Below, piece by piece: positions 1 through 8,797 of a DNA stretch of 64,000 bases. The stretch covers positions 156,175 to 220,174 of the forward strand of contig NZ_VDZU01000002.1 in the NCBI RefSeq assembly GCF_007673525.1, written 5' to 3'. This DNA comes from Fictibacillus phosphorivorans (GTDB lineage: Bacteria; Bacillota; Bacilli; Bacillales; Fictibacillaceae). Every line of letters begins with the position of its first letter. The first letter of the stretch is position 1. The translations under genes and the position numbers were made by a program. Under the pieces are notes generated by a model. It was not told where the DNA came from, made no database searches, and was given only the letters and a program-made list of their open reading frames with translations.

Positions 1-141
1 ATTGAACTGTTCCTTATTAATAAGATGCTGGTCACCGTCAAAAATGGTACGGATTTTATTCTGCTGAACTAAGCTTTCAACTAACGCTTCAGGCATTGAT
101 AAATATTCAGCCGTTTCTTTTATTGTAAGATACATACTCAT
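1..141 (-). CDS. Excisionase-type helix-turn-helix protein, 3' part missing
   Basis: The gene begins at ATG 141 and leaves the window at base 1, so only 47 residues are visible. They start MSMYLTIKETAEYLSMPE and fit the MerR/excisionase-like DNA-binding domain (pattern LTxxExAxxLxxs) found in many small bacterial proteins. A second in-frame ATG at 135 has better spacing to the weak AGG ribosome site near 147-149 and could be the true start. With no visible neighbour on its 3' side, role and partner are unknown. Family call from motif only. Confidence 0.55.
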   Translation of the reverse strand, partial: MSMYLTIKETAEYLSMPEALVESLVQQNKIRTIFDGDQHLINKEQFN

Positions 142-225
142 ACATCCTGTCTAACTTTTGTTTAATCTTAGCTTACAGCAAGAACGGTATGGATTCAATA
201 TACCCTAATTAATAGCTTCTAAAAT

Positions 226-1398
226 CTAATTGAAGGATTTTTTATTTTGTATTAAATGTTTTGTCATTAAAATGACAAAAAGGAGTAGGATTACATCTAC
301 AAATCCATATACCAAACCGTAACTACCAAGATGATAGAGGAAACTGCCTAATAGGGGTCCGATCGACATCCCCATATACCTGAAAAAGTTATACGCACCA
401 ATTGCTGTAGCACGATTGGATTGAAACTCTTGTGTAAGAAGAGCTGTTTGAACGGGTAATGACATCCCTAAGAAAAGACCGAAGAATGAGATCGAAATAA
501 TCAATAAGATGAGCGATACGTTCGAGACTAGGATAAAGAAAAATAAAGAAACGACGTTCAAAAAGGCGGAGTATACAATCACTTTTCGTTCATTATATCT
601 TCTCATTTTGCCGCCAATAAAGCTTCCCACTACAATTCCTAGTGATAGCGGGAGGAAAACCAAACCCTTTTGTTCTACAGACAATGAGTACCTTTCACTC
701 ATAATAGCGGGTAGAAATACCAAGAAGTTATACAGTGCGTAGTATTGAATAAATCCTAAACCGATTACGGTGTACCCTATACGGTTTTGCAGAATCGTAA
801 GAAAATCTTTAAATCTGAAATTCTGTTTTTTTGTTGTACTTGGTTTTGTTTCGTTCAGAAAGATGAAATTTCCTGCAAAGATGATACATCCAACACAGAT
901 TAATGCAATAAAAATCATATGAAAATCAAATGAAGCACTTAAAAAACCACCAACTACAGGACCTAAAACTGGTCCTAGTGATACCAACATTTGAAAGGTT
1001 CCCATAGGTTGGATCCGCTCTTTCCCTTCGAACAGATCACCAATGACCGTTACGGCTACAACTGAACCCGCAGCAATTCCGATGGCTTGTAGAGAGCGAA
1101 ACACTAAAAGAATTTCAATGGATGAAGAAAAATAACATCCGATCGTAGCCACTAAATAGATCAGGATGCCTGATAGCATCACTTTACGCCGTCCGATTGA
1201 ATCCGTAAGTGGTCCATAAACCATCTGCATCAAAGCCAGGAAAATCGTATAGATCGAGATCGAAAAGTTAACCAAGAAAGGTGTTGTATGAAGTTCTTTC
1301 GTCACCTCAGGAATAAGAGGTACATATATCGTTTGAGAAAAAGGACCGAGAAACGCAGCAAGTGCAACAAGGTAGACTAACAATCTGCGGTGCTTCAC
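226..1398 (-). CDS. MFS transporter, DHA1/Bcr-CflA-like drug exporter
   Basis: A 390-residue integral membrane protein with twelve predicted hydrophobic segments. Motif A of the major facilitator superfamily is clear between segments 2 and 3 (GPLTDSIGRRK, about residues 62-72), and the antiporter-type motif C is present in segment 5 (GPVLGPVVGG, about 142-151). Length and motifs fit proton-driven DHA1 drug exporters; substrate cannot be read from sequence. The start is GTG at 1398 with an AGGAG site about 10 bases upstream. It is monocistronic; a terminator hairpin separates it from the gene ending at 1522. Confidence 0.8.
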   Translation of the reverse strand: MKHRRLLVYLVALAAFLGPFSQTIYVPLIPEVTKELHTTPFLVNFSISIYTIFLALMQMVYGPLTDSIGRRKVMLSGILIYLVATIGCYFSSSIEILLVFRSLQAIGIAAGSVVAVTVIGDLFEGKERIQPMGTFQMLVSLGPVLGPVVGGFLSASFDFHMIFIALICVGCIIFAGNFIFLNETKPSTTKKQNFRFKDFLTILQNRIGYTVIGLGFIQYYALYNFLVFLPAIMSERYSLSVEQKGLVFLPLSLGIVVGSFIGGKMRRYNERKVIVYSAFLNVVSLFFFILVSNVSLILLIISISFFGLFLGMSLPVQTALLTQEFQSNRATAIGAYNFFRYMGMSIGPLLGSFLYHLGSYGLVYGFVDVILLLFVILMTKHLIQNKKSFN

Positions 1399-1428
1399 AA
1401 ATAAAAACTCCTATCATTTATAAAATAA

Positions 1429-1458
1429 AAAAGTCTGCTGAAAAAATTCAGTCAGACT
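1429..1458 (-). terminator. Rho-independent terminator of the 1522-2697 gene
   Basis: Arms AGTCTG-CTGAA and TTCAG-T-CAGACT pair around AAAA; on the minus strand the hairpin is followed by a T-rich run (TTTTTTATTTT). It closes the upstream operon before the MFS gene. Confidence 0.7.
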
Positions 1459-1521
1459 CCCCTTACATTAACTTTTTAAATTATACACCTCGTTAAGCAC
1501 TTCTAATAAGATTTAGCTTAT

Positions 1522-2697
1522 TCAGGGTGTTAGCGTTTCTTTTTCTTTCAATTCATTCATCTTTTCAATATCTTTTCGTTGTTTTTCATGATAGACGGCA
1601 GGTTTAAGTTCTCTAAGAATTACTGGCAAAAAAATAAGTACGGGTGACAGTAGACTGAAAAAGAAAATTTCAAACGATAACGCCAATGTAAACTTCTCTG
1701 AAACCTTACTAATAAGACCATCTACTGTATAAGTTGCTACAACCCATGAAAAGATTGTAGCCAATGCATATTGCAAACTATGCTTAACATTGATATGAGA
1801 AATCATGTAGATATAAATTGAGAAAAACAGTATGAATCCTGTGTAGAAATAAACACGAGACGTTAATGTCAACATCTCATCTGAGGTATATTCATTGTGA
1901 AAGAAATAAATAAAAAGTATCATCGCTAAAAATTGAACACTATAGATAGCCACTTTAGGAATTTTAAACTTTACCAATTGGTTGGAAACCAGTTTTTCCT
2001 TTGTTTCTGGTAGAGTATAATCATTAGGTTTTTCCCTAGTGATCCCTATATTTAAATCCTCTATAGAATATCTATAAAAATAAGGTCTTCTTTCTACTTC
2101 GCTCCTTACAACACTAAGATAATTCTTTTCGGTTACATACCTCAAATCAAACTCAGTGATTTCAAGGGGAATCTCGTTCTCACTTAGTGCTCTAAGCCAT
2201 AAATGAATTTCCTCTTCGTCATGATGCGTGAATCTCATAACTTCCATATTACCTTTACTCGTCCGAAACAAAATATTAAAGGTTATGTGCTTATTGTAAT
2301 AAGTTTCAAATGAATTTGTGGCTGACGTGCGAACAACAGAATGAGGAGATAGTAAACACTTCTCCATATCGGTGTATAAAACTTCTGCTTTTATAGATTT
2401 ATTCGTCTTGGTGTCGATAAAAGTTGTCACATAGCCCGTATCTGTTAGTTCAGAATCACTCACTATACTAGTTCTCTTTTTCGTTTCCGTCACTATAAAA
2501 ATTATGAGTCCTGTAAGGATTGCTACGAAAAATAACATGATAACAAGTATAACCGGGTCTACTTTCATAAATCTAAAACCTATATAAATAAAGAGCCCTA
2601 AAAATAATGATAAGAAAATAATTATTAGTATAGTAGAATCTTTCCCTGCCTGACTCAATCTACTCGTATATTTCCCTCTTTTACCGTTAACGTCCAT
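1522..2697 (-). CDS. Unknown multi-pass membrane protein
   Basis: I do not recognise the family of this 391-residue protein. Two hydrophobic segments lie near residues 20-68 and about four more between 250 and 365. They flank a soluble domain of about 180 residues that mixes beta-like and charged stretches, and the C-terminus is Lys/Glu-rich. The start ATG at 2697 is set by a strong GGAGGTAA site. It begins 14 bases after the reductase stop codon and has the same orientation as the three putative N-demethylase genes, so it is probably their last co-transcribed gene, but nothing in its sequence shows a link to amine oxidation. Confidence 0.6.
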   Translation of the reverse strand: MDVNGKRGKYTSRLSQAGKDSTILIIIFLSLFLGLFIYIGFRFMKVDPVILVIMLFFVAILTGLIIFIVTETKKRTSIVSDSELTDTGYVTTFIDTKTNKSIKAEVLYTDMEKCLLSPHSVVRTSATNSFETYYNKHITFNILFRTSKGNMEVMRFTHHDEEEIHLWLRALSENEIPLEITEFDLRYVTEKNYLSVVRSEVERRPYFYRYSIEDLNIGITREKPNDYTLPETKEKLVSNQLVKFKIPKVAIYSVQFLAMILFIYFFHNEYTSDEMLTLTSRVYFYTGFILFFSIYIYMISHINVKHSLQYALATIFSWVVATYTVDGLISKVSEKFTLALSFEIFFFSLLSPVLIFLPVILRELKPAVYHEKQRKDIEKMNELKEKETLTP

Positions 2698-2711
2698 TGT
2701 TACCTCCTATA

Positions 2712-3671
2712 CTATTTAATCTCAATGACCAATTTATCTGATTTCGCACGTGAAACACACGGAATTATACAATTATTTGCTTCTTTTTGTTCATCACTAA
2801 GAAATGAATCATAATGATCAACTCTCCCTTTTAATACAGGAAGTTCACAAGTACCACAACGACCAATTTGGCAGGAGTAAGGAGCAATGATGCCATGTTT
2901 ATGGAGGGCTTCTAATATCGTTTCTGTTTTGGATACGTTTATCGTAATACCATTGTGAATCTTAACTTGAAACGCTTTTAACACTATAGGCTTTGGCGGG
3001 CTAAAACGTTCAGAATGAATAGACAAAATTGGATAGCCTAACTCTATTGATGCTGTCCTAAACTGCTCAATAAACCCTTCAGGTCCACAAAAATAAACAT
3101 GGGTTCCGATTGGATGATTTGCTAAGGAAGTGGTTTGTAAACGTTGATGTTGATCGGAAAAGTAAAAGTGGCTTTGATTCGGATAATGTTTTTTTATGTA
3201 TGAATGAAAAACACAGCTCTCCTCAGATTTAGAGGCGTAATGAAGTTCAAAGGTTTGTCTGTTAGTTGAGATATCCTGCATCATAGAAAGGAATGGGGTA
3301 ATACCGATGCCTGCCGCGTAAAACACGTGATGTCTCGCTTTAAAGCTAAGAGAAAAATGATTCTTGGGATAACTGATCTGAAGTCGATCTCCCACTTTCA
3401 TACCCTGATGCCAGTGGAGTGAACCACCTTTAGAATTTTCACTTAATCGAACAGCAATTTCATAATTGGAACGTTTGTCTGGATGACTTACTAGAGAATA
3501 TTGTCTCACAATGAGTCCTGACGGTATTTTTAGGTAAGTAGAAATATGTGCCCCTCCACTAAATCTTGGAAGTTCCTTTCCCGTTTCTGGGAACAGCGTA
3601 AACTTCTTAACCTGCTTCGTTATCTTTTCTATAGATGAAACCCGTACGAATAAAGTAGGTTCAATGTACAA
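2712..3671 (-). CDS. Flavin/2Fe-2S oxygenase reductase (PDR/VanB type), likely electron donor of the N-demethylase
   Basis: A 319-residue oxygenase reductase with three domains in order. The flavin-binding beta-barrel has RQYSLVSHPD at about 56-65. The NAD(P)-binding domain has AAGIGITPFLSM at about 119-130 and CGPEGF near 198. The C-terminal plant-type 2Fe-2S ferredoxin has Cys267, 272, 275 and 305. Such proteins pass electrons from NAD(P)H to a partner oxygenase. The start is TTG at 3671 with AGGAG 9 bases upstream; no ATG gives a comparable domain edge. It lies 12 bases behind the DmmA-like gene, so the two upstream genes encode the probable partner. Family call is firm; partner assignment rests on gene order. 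Confidence 0.85.
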   Translation of the reverse strand: MYIEPTLFVRVSSIEKITKQVKKFTLFPETGKELPRFSGGAHISTYLKIPSGLIVRQYSLVSHPDKRSNYEIAVRLSENSKGGSLHWHQGMKVGDRLQISYPKNHFSLSFKARHHVFYAAGIGITPFLSMMQDISTNRQTFELHYASKSEESCVFHSYIKKHYPNQSHFYFSDQHQRLQTTSLANHPIGTHVYFCGPEGFIEQFRTASIELGYPILSIHSERFSPPKPIVLKAFQVKIHNGITINVSKTETILEALHKHGIIAPYSCQIGRCGTCELPVLKGRVDHYDSFLSDEQKEANNCIIPCVSRAKSDKLVIEIK

Positions 3672-3683
3672 ATAGACTCACTC

Positions 3684-4139
3684 CTAACCTGTAGCTGGAT
3701 AGCCTAAAAATGCATGGTAAAGTTCAGAATAGTGGTCTGACACTTCAAGCTTTAATTCACATTGATGGCAAGTTAATCCAGTTTGTTGTTCTTCTGCTCT
3801 GTTCAGTTCATGACAACGGCAACAGAATATACTAATCCACTTCTCACCATAACCAAAATATTGAGTCTCATCACTCGAGAAGCCGATACGTTTTGCCATC
3901 ATTTGCACGGTATGAAGTTCAGAATAGGGCAGCTCCACATAGAGAAAAGTTCCCATCTTTTGCTTACTTAGAAATTCTTCTAGGCACTCTCTTTTTTCAG
4001 CAGAAAAATGATACCACTCATAAGCCAACTTCTCTTTCTTCACGTTTTCGAACACACTACTTAAAACCCTTAATCCATGCTCATCTGAACAAAATATATA
4101 TTTTCTTTTTCCTTCAATAAAGACTGCATCCATACTCAT
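3684..4139 (-). CDS. DmmA-like small subunit of dimethylamine monooxygenase
   Basis: A 151-residue protein whose N-terminal two thirds resemble the DmmA-like family and whose tail carries two CxxC pairs (Cys106/Cys109 and Cys124/Cys127), consistent with a small zinc-ribbon or rubredoxin-like module. Its ATG overlaps the stop codon of the haem N-demethylase gene (ATGA), so the two are translationally coupled. In bacteria that oxidise dimethylamine, DmmA-family proteins accompany a DUF3445 haem protein and a reductase; the same three-part set is present here. Which subunit number it matches, and whether the Cys pairs bind metal, is inference. Confidence 0.65.
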   Translation of the reverse strand: MSMDAVFIEGKRKYIFCSDEHGLRVLSSVFENVKKEKLAYEWYHFSAEKRECLEEFLSKQKMGTFLYVELPYSELHTVQMMAKRIGFSSDETQYFGYGEKWISIFCCRCHELNRAEEQQTGLTCHQCELKLEVSDHYSELYHAFLGYPATG

Positions 4140-5092
4140 AATGTCTTCACCTGTTGAAGCTGTTTCTCCAAGTACTTCAACACAGCTTTTTTGTAGGTTG
4201 AGATTCCCTTGTATTCTACAATATGGTCAGGAAGTTCAGATAGGATTTCGTAAAATTGCTGCAGCCATTCTATGTTTGTTGCTAGTTGTTCCAGAGCCAG
4301 CAAATGTGTGTGGATGGAAAAGAGAATACTGTTTGTACGTGGTAGCCTGAATAACTTCTGCACCTCTACTCGAATATGGACAAGCTCACCTGCGTTCTCA
4401 CTTGTGACCTGTTTACGGAGACGCCCCCACTGATTAAAGGTTTCAAGCGATGTATCAAGTCGATCACCTGCCATAAGCGACCAATTCAAACGTTCCCAAG
4501 GTGTTCCTGCTTCAAGCCTCATGAGAAACTGTAGAATTCGTTGATCTAGCCCTTCTTCCTTAAAGCCTGGAATAGGATGATGAATGCTTTTAAATTTCAT
4601 TCCTATGTTAAAAGCGAGAGACCAGTTGGCAGGAAAACAAAGCTGCCCTGCATCTAAATACAGATTATCGTCACGCTGTCTCATGTAAATGAGATCTTCT
4701 TGCACATGCTGACTAATAAAGAACAACGGTTCACATGGAAGAGAGTTTTTCTCACCAAAAATAAATTCCTTCTTTTCATCCAATATTTTATTGGTAAATA
4801 TCCATCTATTATTCTCTTGCTCGATTGAAAAATCTTGTGGGTATTGTGAAACTAAGTGATCGATCACGATCTCAACAATCTCCCACTGCCCTGTAATAGA
4901 ATGTGGCAGCGATTGATAACAACGTTCAGGGTGATCACTCAATAGTTTTCGCTTGAATAGCATCTCTTTTTTGTAACTGGAGGTAACCTCTATGCAATAA
5001 GGCTGTTTCATGGGGATTGAATTGTTGGAATAACGATACGTTGAACCTTTAAACGGATAAGGAAAATGTGCAAGATCACCTGTCCATTTCAT
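4136..5092 (-). CDS. Haem-dependent oxidative N-demethylase family protein (DUF3445)
   Basis: A 318-residue soluble protein that I assign to the DUF3445/HDOD family from its overall sequence, including the N-terminal FPYPFKGSTYRY stretch, the central LCFPANWSLAFNIGMKF block and the LMRLEAGTPWERLNWSL block. Characterised members use a haem in a PAS-like fold to oxidatively demethylate secondary amines such as dimethylamine, giving a primary amine and formaldehyde. Neighbours support this: a DmmA-like subunit coupled by ATGA and a flavin/2Fe-2S reductase follow. No methylamine-utilisation or formaldehyde-oxidation gene is visible nearby, so substrate and physiological role (nitrogen source or detoxification) stay open. 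Confidence 0.75.
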   Translation of the reverse strand: MKWTGDLAHFPYPFKGSTYRYSNNSIPMKQPYCIEVTSSYKKEMLFKRKLLSDHPERCYQSLPHSITGQWEIVEIVIDHLVSQYPQDFSIEQENNRWIFTNKILDEKKEFIFGEKNSLPCEPLFFISQHVQEDLIYMRQRDDNLYLDAGQLCFPANWSLAFNIGMKFKSIHHPIPGFKEEGLDQRILQFLMRLEAGTPWERLNWSLMAGDRLDTSLETFNQWGRLRKQVTSENAGELVHIRVEVQKLFRLPRTNSILFSIHTHLLALEQLATNIEWLQQFYEILSELPDHIVEYKGISTYKKAVLKYLEKQLQQVKTL

Positions 5093-5159
5093 GCCTTCAC
5101 CCTTTACAGAATATTCTTATAATTCATTGTAAAGAAAATTCATGTTCTTGGAAAGGCAA

Positions 5160-5193
5160 AAAAAGAGAACTAACTTTTAACAAGTCAGCTCTC
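5160..5193 (-). terminator. Terminator overlapping the stop codon of the epimerase-like gene
   Basis: Arms GAGAACTAAC (5165-5174) and GTCAGCTCTC (5184-5193) pair with two wobble or mismatched positions; on the minus strand a T7 run follows. The upstream arm includes the TGA stop of the 5185-5604 gene. Confidence 0.7.
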
Positions 5194-5604
5194 CTCCCTC
5201 TTATCCGGATAATCACACAGCTCAATAATCTGTCCTTGTGAATGCGCAGGATTCATATAAATCAACCTTCTGCCAAAAGGATTTGTTCGATACGTATCTT
5301 TTAAAAAGGTATACCCTCTAGCTTCAAAGTCATCAATCGTTTGAAGAAGATCGTCCACTTCATAAGCCAAGTGATGCACACCCTTTCCCTTCTGTCGGAT
5401 GAACCGCTCGATCGGAGATGTTTTACTCGTAGGTTCAAGAAGTTCAATTACCTGGTTTTCAAGCTCAATCACGGCAATGTGAGTCTCTACTCCAGGCTTT
5501 TCACTCGTATATCGTTCAGTCAGCTTTCCGCCTAGTACATTCGTATAAAATTCAATTGCTTCATCTATTCGTCTAACTGCAATTCCGGTATGGTCTAGTC
5601 TCAT
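5185..5604 (-). CDS. Methylmalonyl-CoA epimerase-like VOC protein
   Basis: A 139-residue protein of the vicinal-oxygen-chelate superfamily. The expected metal ligands are visible: His5 in LDHTGIAV, a His in GVHHLAYEV (about 77-78) and Glu128 in IIELCDY. The IELLEPT..SPI.RF block and GVHHLAYEV are typical of methylmalonyl-CoA epimerase, which interconverts the R and S isomers, rather than of glyoxalase I. I start at ATG 5604, which has GAGGTG six bases upstream; a GTG at 5613 would overlap that site. No mutase or propionyl-CoA carboxylase gene adjoins it, so the reaction is inferred from family alone. Confidence 0.75.
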   Translation of the reverse strand: MRLDHTGIAVRRIDEAIEFYTNVLGGKLTERYTSEKPGVETHIAVIELENQVIELLEPTSKTSPIERFIRQKGKGVHHLAYEVDDLLQTIDDFEARGYTFLKDTYRTNPFGRRLIYMNPAHSQGQIIELCDYPDKREES

Positions 5605-5695
5605 CACGTTCACCTCATTTAACTAGCATTATAGAGGGTTGTAGGAATATAAGCAAAAAGGTAGTCCTCTAAAAAGAATCACCTTCACAGATTAT

Positions 5696-6706
5696 TTAAT
5701 TCTTTCGTGCCAATAGATACATAAAGTAAGGTGCCCCAATGATGGTCACAATGATCCCTGCTGGTATTCCACTAGGATCTAATACTACTCTTCCGATCGT
5801 GTCAGCTGTCAGGAGTAAGATTCCTCCGATTAATGCTGCAACGGGAAGGAAGACTTGATGTCTCGGACCTACTAGTGAACGTGCGATATGAGGAGCCATC
5901 AATCCTACAAAAGCAATTCCACCACTGACTGCTACAGAAGCGGACGCAAGTGCTACCGAGACCATAATCAACAAAATTCGTTCTCTACTTACATTCACAC
6001 CTACTCCGACAGATACGTTCTCATGCAAATTCAACGTATTTAATACATTGGATTTAAATATCGTATAAGGAATCAGCAGCAAGATCCACGGCAGCAACGA
6101 TAAGACAAACGTCCAATCATCGCCCCAAATCCTGCCTGCCATCCAGTTCGCCATGAACGAATAATCTTCCATATCTAATCTCGTAGATAGTGTCAATGTT
6201 GCTCCATACAAAGCGGCTGCTAAACCCACACCGACTAAGACGAGCCGGGTAGGTTCAACACCTTCGCCTTTTATGTAAGACATGATGTAGATCACAAACG
6301 CTGTTAGCATTCCGCCAAATAGGGCGAATAACGGCAGTACATATAAAAAGCTTGTTGTTTCCACTGTAAAAAACATGATATACACCACAACCATCAGACC
6401 AGCACCAGCATTTATTCCTAAAATACCAGGGTCTGAAAGCGAGTTCTTCGTGATACTTTGGAGGATGGCACCAGACACAGCGAGCCCCATCCCCGCAAGA
6501 ATAGCAACAATGATGCGTGGTAAACGGAACTCAAAAAGAATTAAATTCTCTCTCGGCGTTCCTTGACCCATTATGGTTCTAAATAATTCTGAAGGAGTTA
6601 AGGAAGCAAAACCAGTCGCCACACTAATAATGAAAACGGCTATTAGCAACAAGATCGCCGCGATCGTCGTTACTCTTACTCTCTTAATCTGTTGTGCATT
6701 CATCAT
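5696..6706 (-). CDS. fhuG: FecCD-family siderophore ABC permease (second subunit)
   Basis: A 336-residue permease of the FecCD/BtuC family with about nine to ten hydrophobic segments. Conserved stretches include GAILQSITKNSLSDPGILGINAG and the cytoplasmic SGGIAFVGLMAPHIAR coupling region that contacts the ATPase. It pairs with the FhuB-like permease to form the membrane channel for Fe-siderophore import. Its start overlaps the fhuB stop (ATGA), which shows translational coupling. The gene letter follows order and similarity to Bacillus FhuBG; other iron-siderophore permeases such as YfhA are close relatives. Confidence 0.8.
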   Translation of the reverse strand: MMNAQQIKRVRVTTIAAILLLIAVFIISVATGFASLTPSELFRTIMGQGTPRENLILFEFRLPRIIVAILAGMGLAVSGAILQSITKNSLSDPGILGINAGAGLMVVVYIMFFTVETTSFLYVLPLFALFGGMLTAFVIYIMSYIKGEGVEPTRLVLVGVGLAAALYGATLTLSTRLDMEDYSFMANWMAGRIWGDDWTFVLSLLPWILLLIPYTIFKSNVLNTLNLHENVSVGVGVNVSRERILLIMVSVALASASVAVSGGIAFVGLMAPHIARSLVGPRHQVFLPVAALIGGILLLTADTIGRVVLDPSGIPAGIIVTIIGAPYFMYLLARKN

Positions 6707-7746
6707 GATCGTTTTCTCCCTCCCTTTCTTGCAAGGTAAAGGAAGAATGGTACTCCGATCATAGCAACTACTGCACCTACTGGTGTTTCATAAGGAGCGT
6801 TAACCGTTCGGGCAAACGTATCTGCTAACACCATGAGCACACTTCCGAAGATCGCGGAACATGGAATGATCCACCGATAGTCAGTTCCAACTAAGAACCG
6901 CACGATATGCGGAACCATAAGACCTACAAATGCAATAGCACCAACGAGTGAAACGGCAGCGCCTGCTAAGATCAACACCACCGTCATGAGAACGATTTTC
7001 GTATATAGAGTCCGTTGACCGAGGCCGCGTGCTACTTCTTCACCAAAGCTTAATATCGTTAACTGCCTTGAGAACATAACAGCTACCATGATTCCAACCA
7101 ACACGACAGGTACGATAATTTTCAGCTGTGCCCAGTTTGTGCCTGATACACCACCTGCCGTCCAAAACGCAAGGTCCTGAGAAAGCTTAAAATATAACGC
7201 AATTCCTTCTCCTAAAGAAGAAAGCAGTGCAGAAACCGCTGCACCTGCTAACGTAATCCGGATTGGAGTCAATCCACCTCGACTCATGGAGCCAAGTCCG
7301 AATACTAACATCGCACCTATTCCTGCACCTATAAAGGATAGAATCATCACGGTAAGGTAGTTCGCTTCTGTATGAAAAGCGAACACACAAGCAAGAGCAA
7401 GGCTTGCTCCCGCGTTCAAACCAAGTAGACCAGGGTCTGCTAACGGGTTTCTAGTCATCCCTTGCATGATAGCTCCACTCACAGCAAAGGCCGCACCTAC
7501 GATTGCTGCACCAAGCTCTCTCGGTAATCGCAGACTCATGATAATACGGTCAGCTTCTCTAGTAGGATCATAGTTGATCACAGCGTTCCATACAGTTAGA
7601 AACTGAATCTTAGCGGCTCCCACAGATATTGCAAGAATGATACTCAAGAAGAGAAGTGCGAAACCTAACAATAGAATAGCTGTTCCTACCGCTGGTCTAG
7701 AATACACTTTATTCTCTTTTATAAGCTTGGTTTTTGTTTTGAACAT
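6703..7746 (-). CDS. fhuB: FecCD-family siderophore ABC permease (first subunit)
   Basis: A 347-residue FecCD permease with the family blocks GAIMQGMTRNPLADPGLLG (about 90-108) and GAIAFVGLMVPHIVRFLVG (about 268-286). It begins with a short cytoplasmic tail and about ten membrane segments. It starts 29 bases after the binding-protein gene and runs into fhuG with a four-base overlap, so one transcript probably makes binding protein and both permeases. Hydroxamate specificity is inferred from the FhuD-like binding protein, not from this sequence. Confidence 0.8.
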   Translation of the reverse strand: MFKTKTKLIKENKVYSRPAVGTAILLLGFALLFLSIILAISVGAAKIQFLTVWNAVINYDPTREADRIIMSLRLPRELGAAIVGAAFAVSGAIMQGMTRNPLADPGLLGLNAGASLALACVFAFHTEANYLTVMILSFIGAGIGAMLVFGLGSMSRGGLTPIRITLAGAAVSALLSSLGEGIALYFKLSQDLAFWTAGGVSGTNWAQLKIIVPVVLVGIMVAVMFSRQLTILSFGEEVARGLGQRTLYTKIVLMTVVLILAGAAVSLVGAIAFVGLMVPHIVRFLVGTDYRWIIPCSAIFGSVLMVLADTFARTVNAPYETPVGAVVAMIGVPFFLYLARKGGRKRS

Positions 7747-7775
7747 AGCGTTTGTCCCTTTTTATAAAGTGCTTG

Positions 7776-8726
7776 TTATTTCTTTTTCGTTAACTCTTCA
7801 ACGATAATATCTAGTTCTTTTTCTAGAGAGATCGGGTCATTGAAATAGAATGACTCTGAATCAAACTTAATTGCGTTACCGTTCTTTACAGCCGGCAACT
7901 CTTTCCACACATCTGACTCCATGAATGAGTTATCAGGATTTCCAGTTCCTGTTCCTACAAAGATATAATCTCCAGCGTATGTTGGTATCACTTCAGTAGA
8001 AATGGCTTTCCAGCCTGGGCCGAATACATCTTCTTCTAACTTCTTAGGAGCTTTAAGCTCGAGCGCTTGGTAGATTACTTCTGTACCGCGGCCCCAGTTC
8101 TTACCGTATACATACATGTCTTTTCCGAATGCTTCCATAACCATGAACGTCTTGTCTTCACCGATTGCTGATTTTACTTTTTCACGAGCTTCAGCCGCTT
8201 TCTTCTTCCACTCTTCTACCCATGCCTTCGCTTCTTTTTCTTTATTAACCATCTTTCCGATCTCGACGTGCTGTTCCATATAGTCATACTTGTCATACGT
8301 CATTGTAACGGTCGGTGCGATCTCTTCATATTTCTTAATATTTTTGTCATCAGAGTACGTAATGATAAGGTCCGGATCTAATTCTAGTAGCTTTTCATAA
8401 GAATCAGCAGTTACAACTTCAGCTTTGTCCAATTTGTTTCCGTAGAATTTATTTTGTTTCGGATATTCATTTACTGCTACTGGTGTGATGCCTAAGTCTA
8501 GTAGGTTACCTGCATACGTTGCAGCCATCATTGCAACACGTTTCGGTTCAGCTGGCACTTTGATCTCTTTCCCTTTTTCGTCTTTATAGATTCTCGTTTC
8601 TTTCTTCGACGATTCCTTTTCACCTGAGCTTGCGCCTTCTTCTGATTTATTTCCGCATGCTGCAAGTACAAACACTAAAAGCAGTGTCATAAAGCTCACT
8701 AGTAACTGTTTTGTTGTTCTTCTCAT
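7776..8726 (-). CDS. fhuD: FhuD/YxeB-like hydroxamate-siderophore-binding lipoprotein
   Basis: A 316-residue surface lipoprotein: signal peptide with lipobox VLAAC, lipidated Cys24, then a Ser/Glu/Lys-rich linker and a class III binding-protein fold. The segment DMYVYGKNWGRGTEVIYQAL and the later AGDYIFV strongly recall FhuD2/YxeB-type proteins that bind ferrichrome and ferrioxamine. It hands Fe-siderophore to the adjacent FhuB/FhuG permeases. A Fur-box-like sequence lies 21 bases upstream of its ATG, in the gap behind fhuC, so it can be transcribed separately as an abundant component. FeuA-type catechol binding is a less likely alternative. Confidence 0.8.
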   Translation of the reverse strand: MRRTTKQLLVSFMTLLLVFVLAACGNKSEEGASSGEKESSKKETRIYKDEKGKEIKVPAEPKRVAMMAATYAGNLLDLGITPVAVNEYPKQNKFYGNKLDKAEVVTADSYEKLLELDPDLIITYSDDKNIKKYEEIAPTVTMTYDKYDYMEQHVEIGKMVNKEKEAKAWVEEWKKKAAEAREKVKSAIGEDKTFMVMEAFGKDMYVYGKNWGRGTEVIYQALELKAPKKLEEDVFGPGWKAISTEVIPTYAGDYIFVGTGTGNPDNSFMESDVWKELPAVKNGNAIKFDSESFYFNDPISLEKELDIIVEELTKKK

Positions 8727-8746
8727 CTTGTTATCCCCCTATATTT

Positions 8747-8765
8747 GACAATAAAAATCATTCTC
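8747..8765 (-). promoter_or_regulatory. Fur-box-like site ahead of fhuD
   Basis: On the minus strand GAGAATGATTTTTATTGTC matches the classical 19 bp Fur consensus at 14 positions. It lies between fhuC and fhuD, just upstream of the fhuD ribosome site, as expected for iron repression. Confidence 0.65.
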
Positions 8766-8797
8766 AATTAGCTATAAAAAAACAAAGGCGATTCTAT

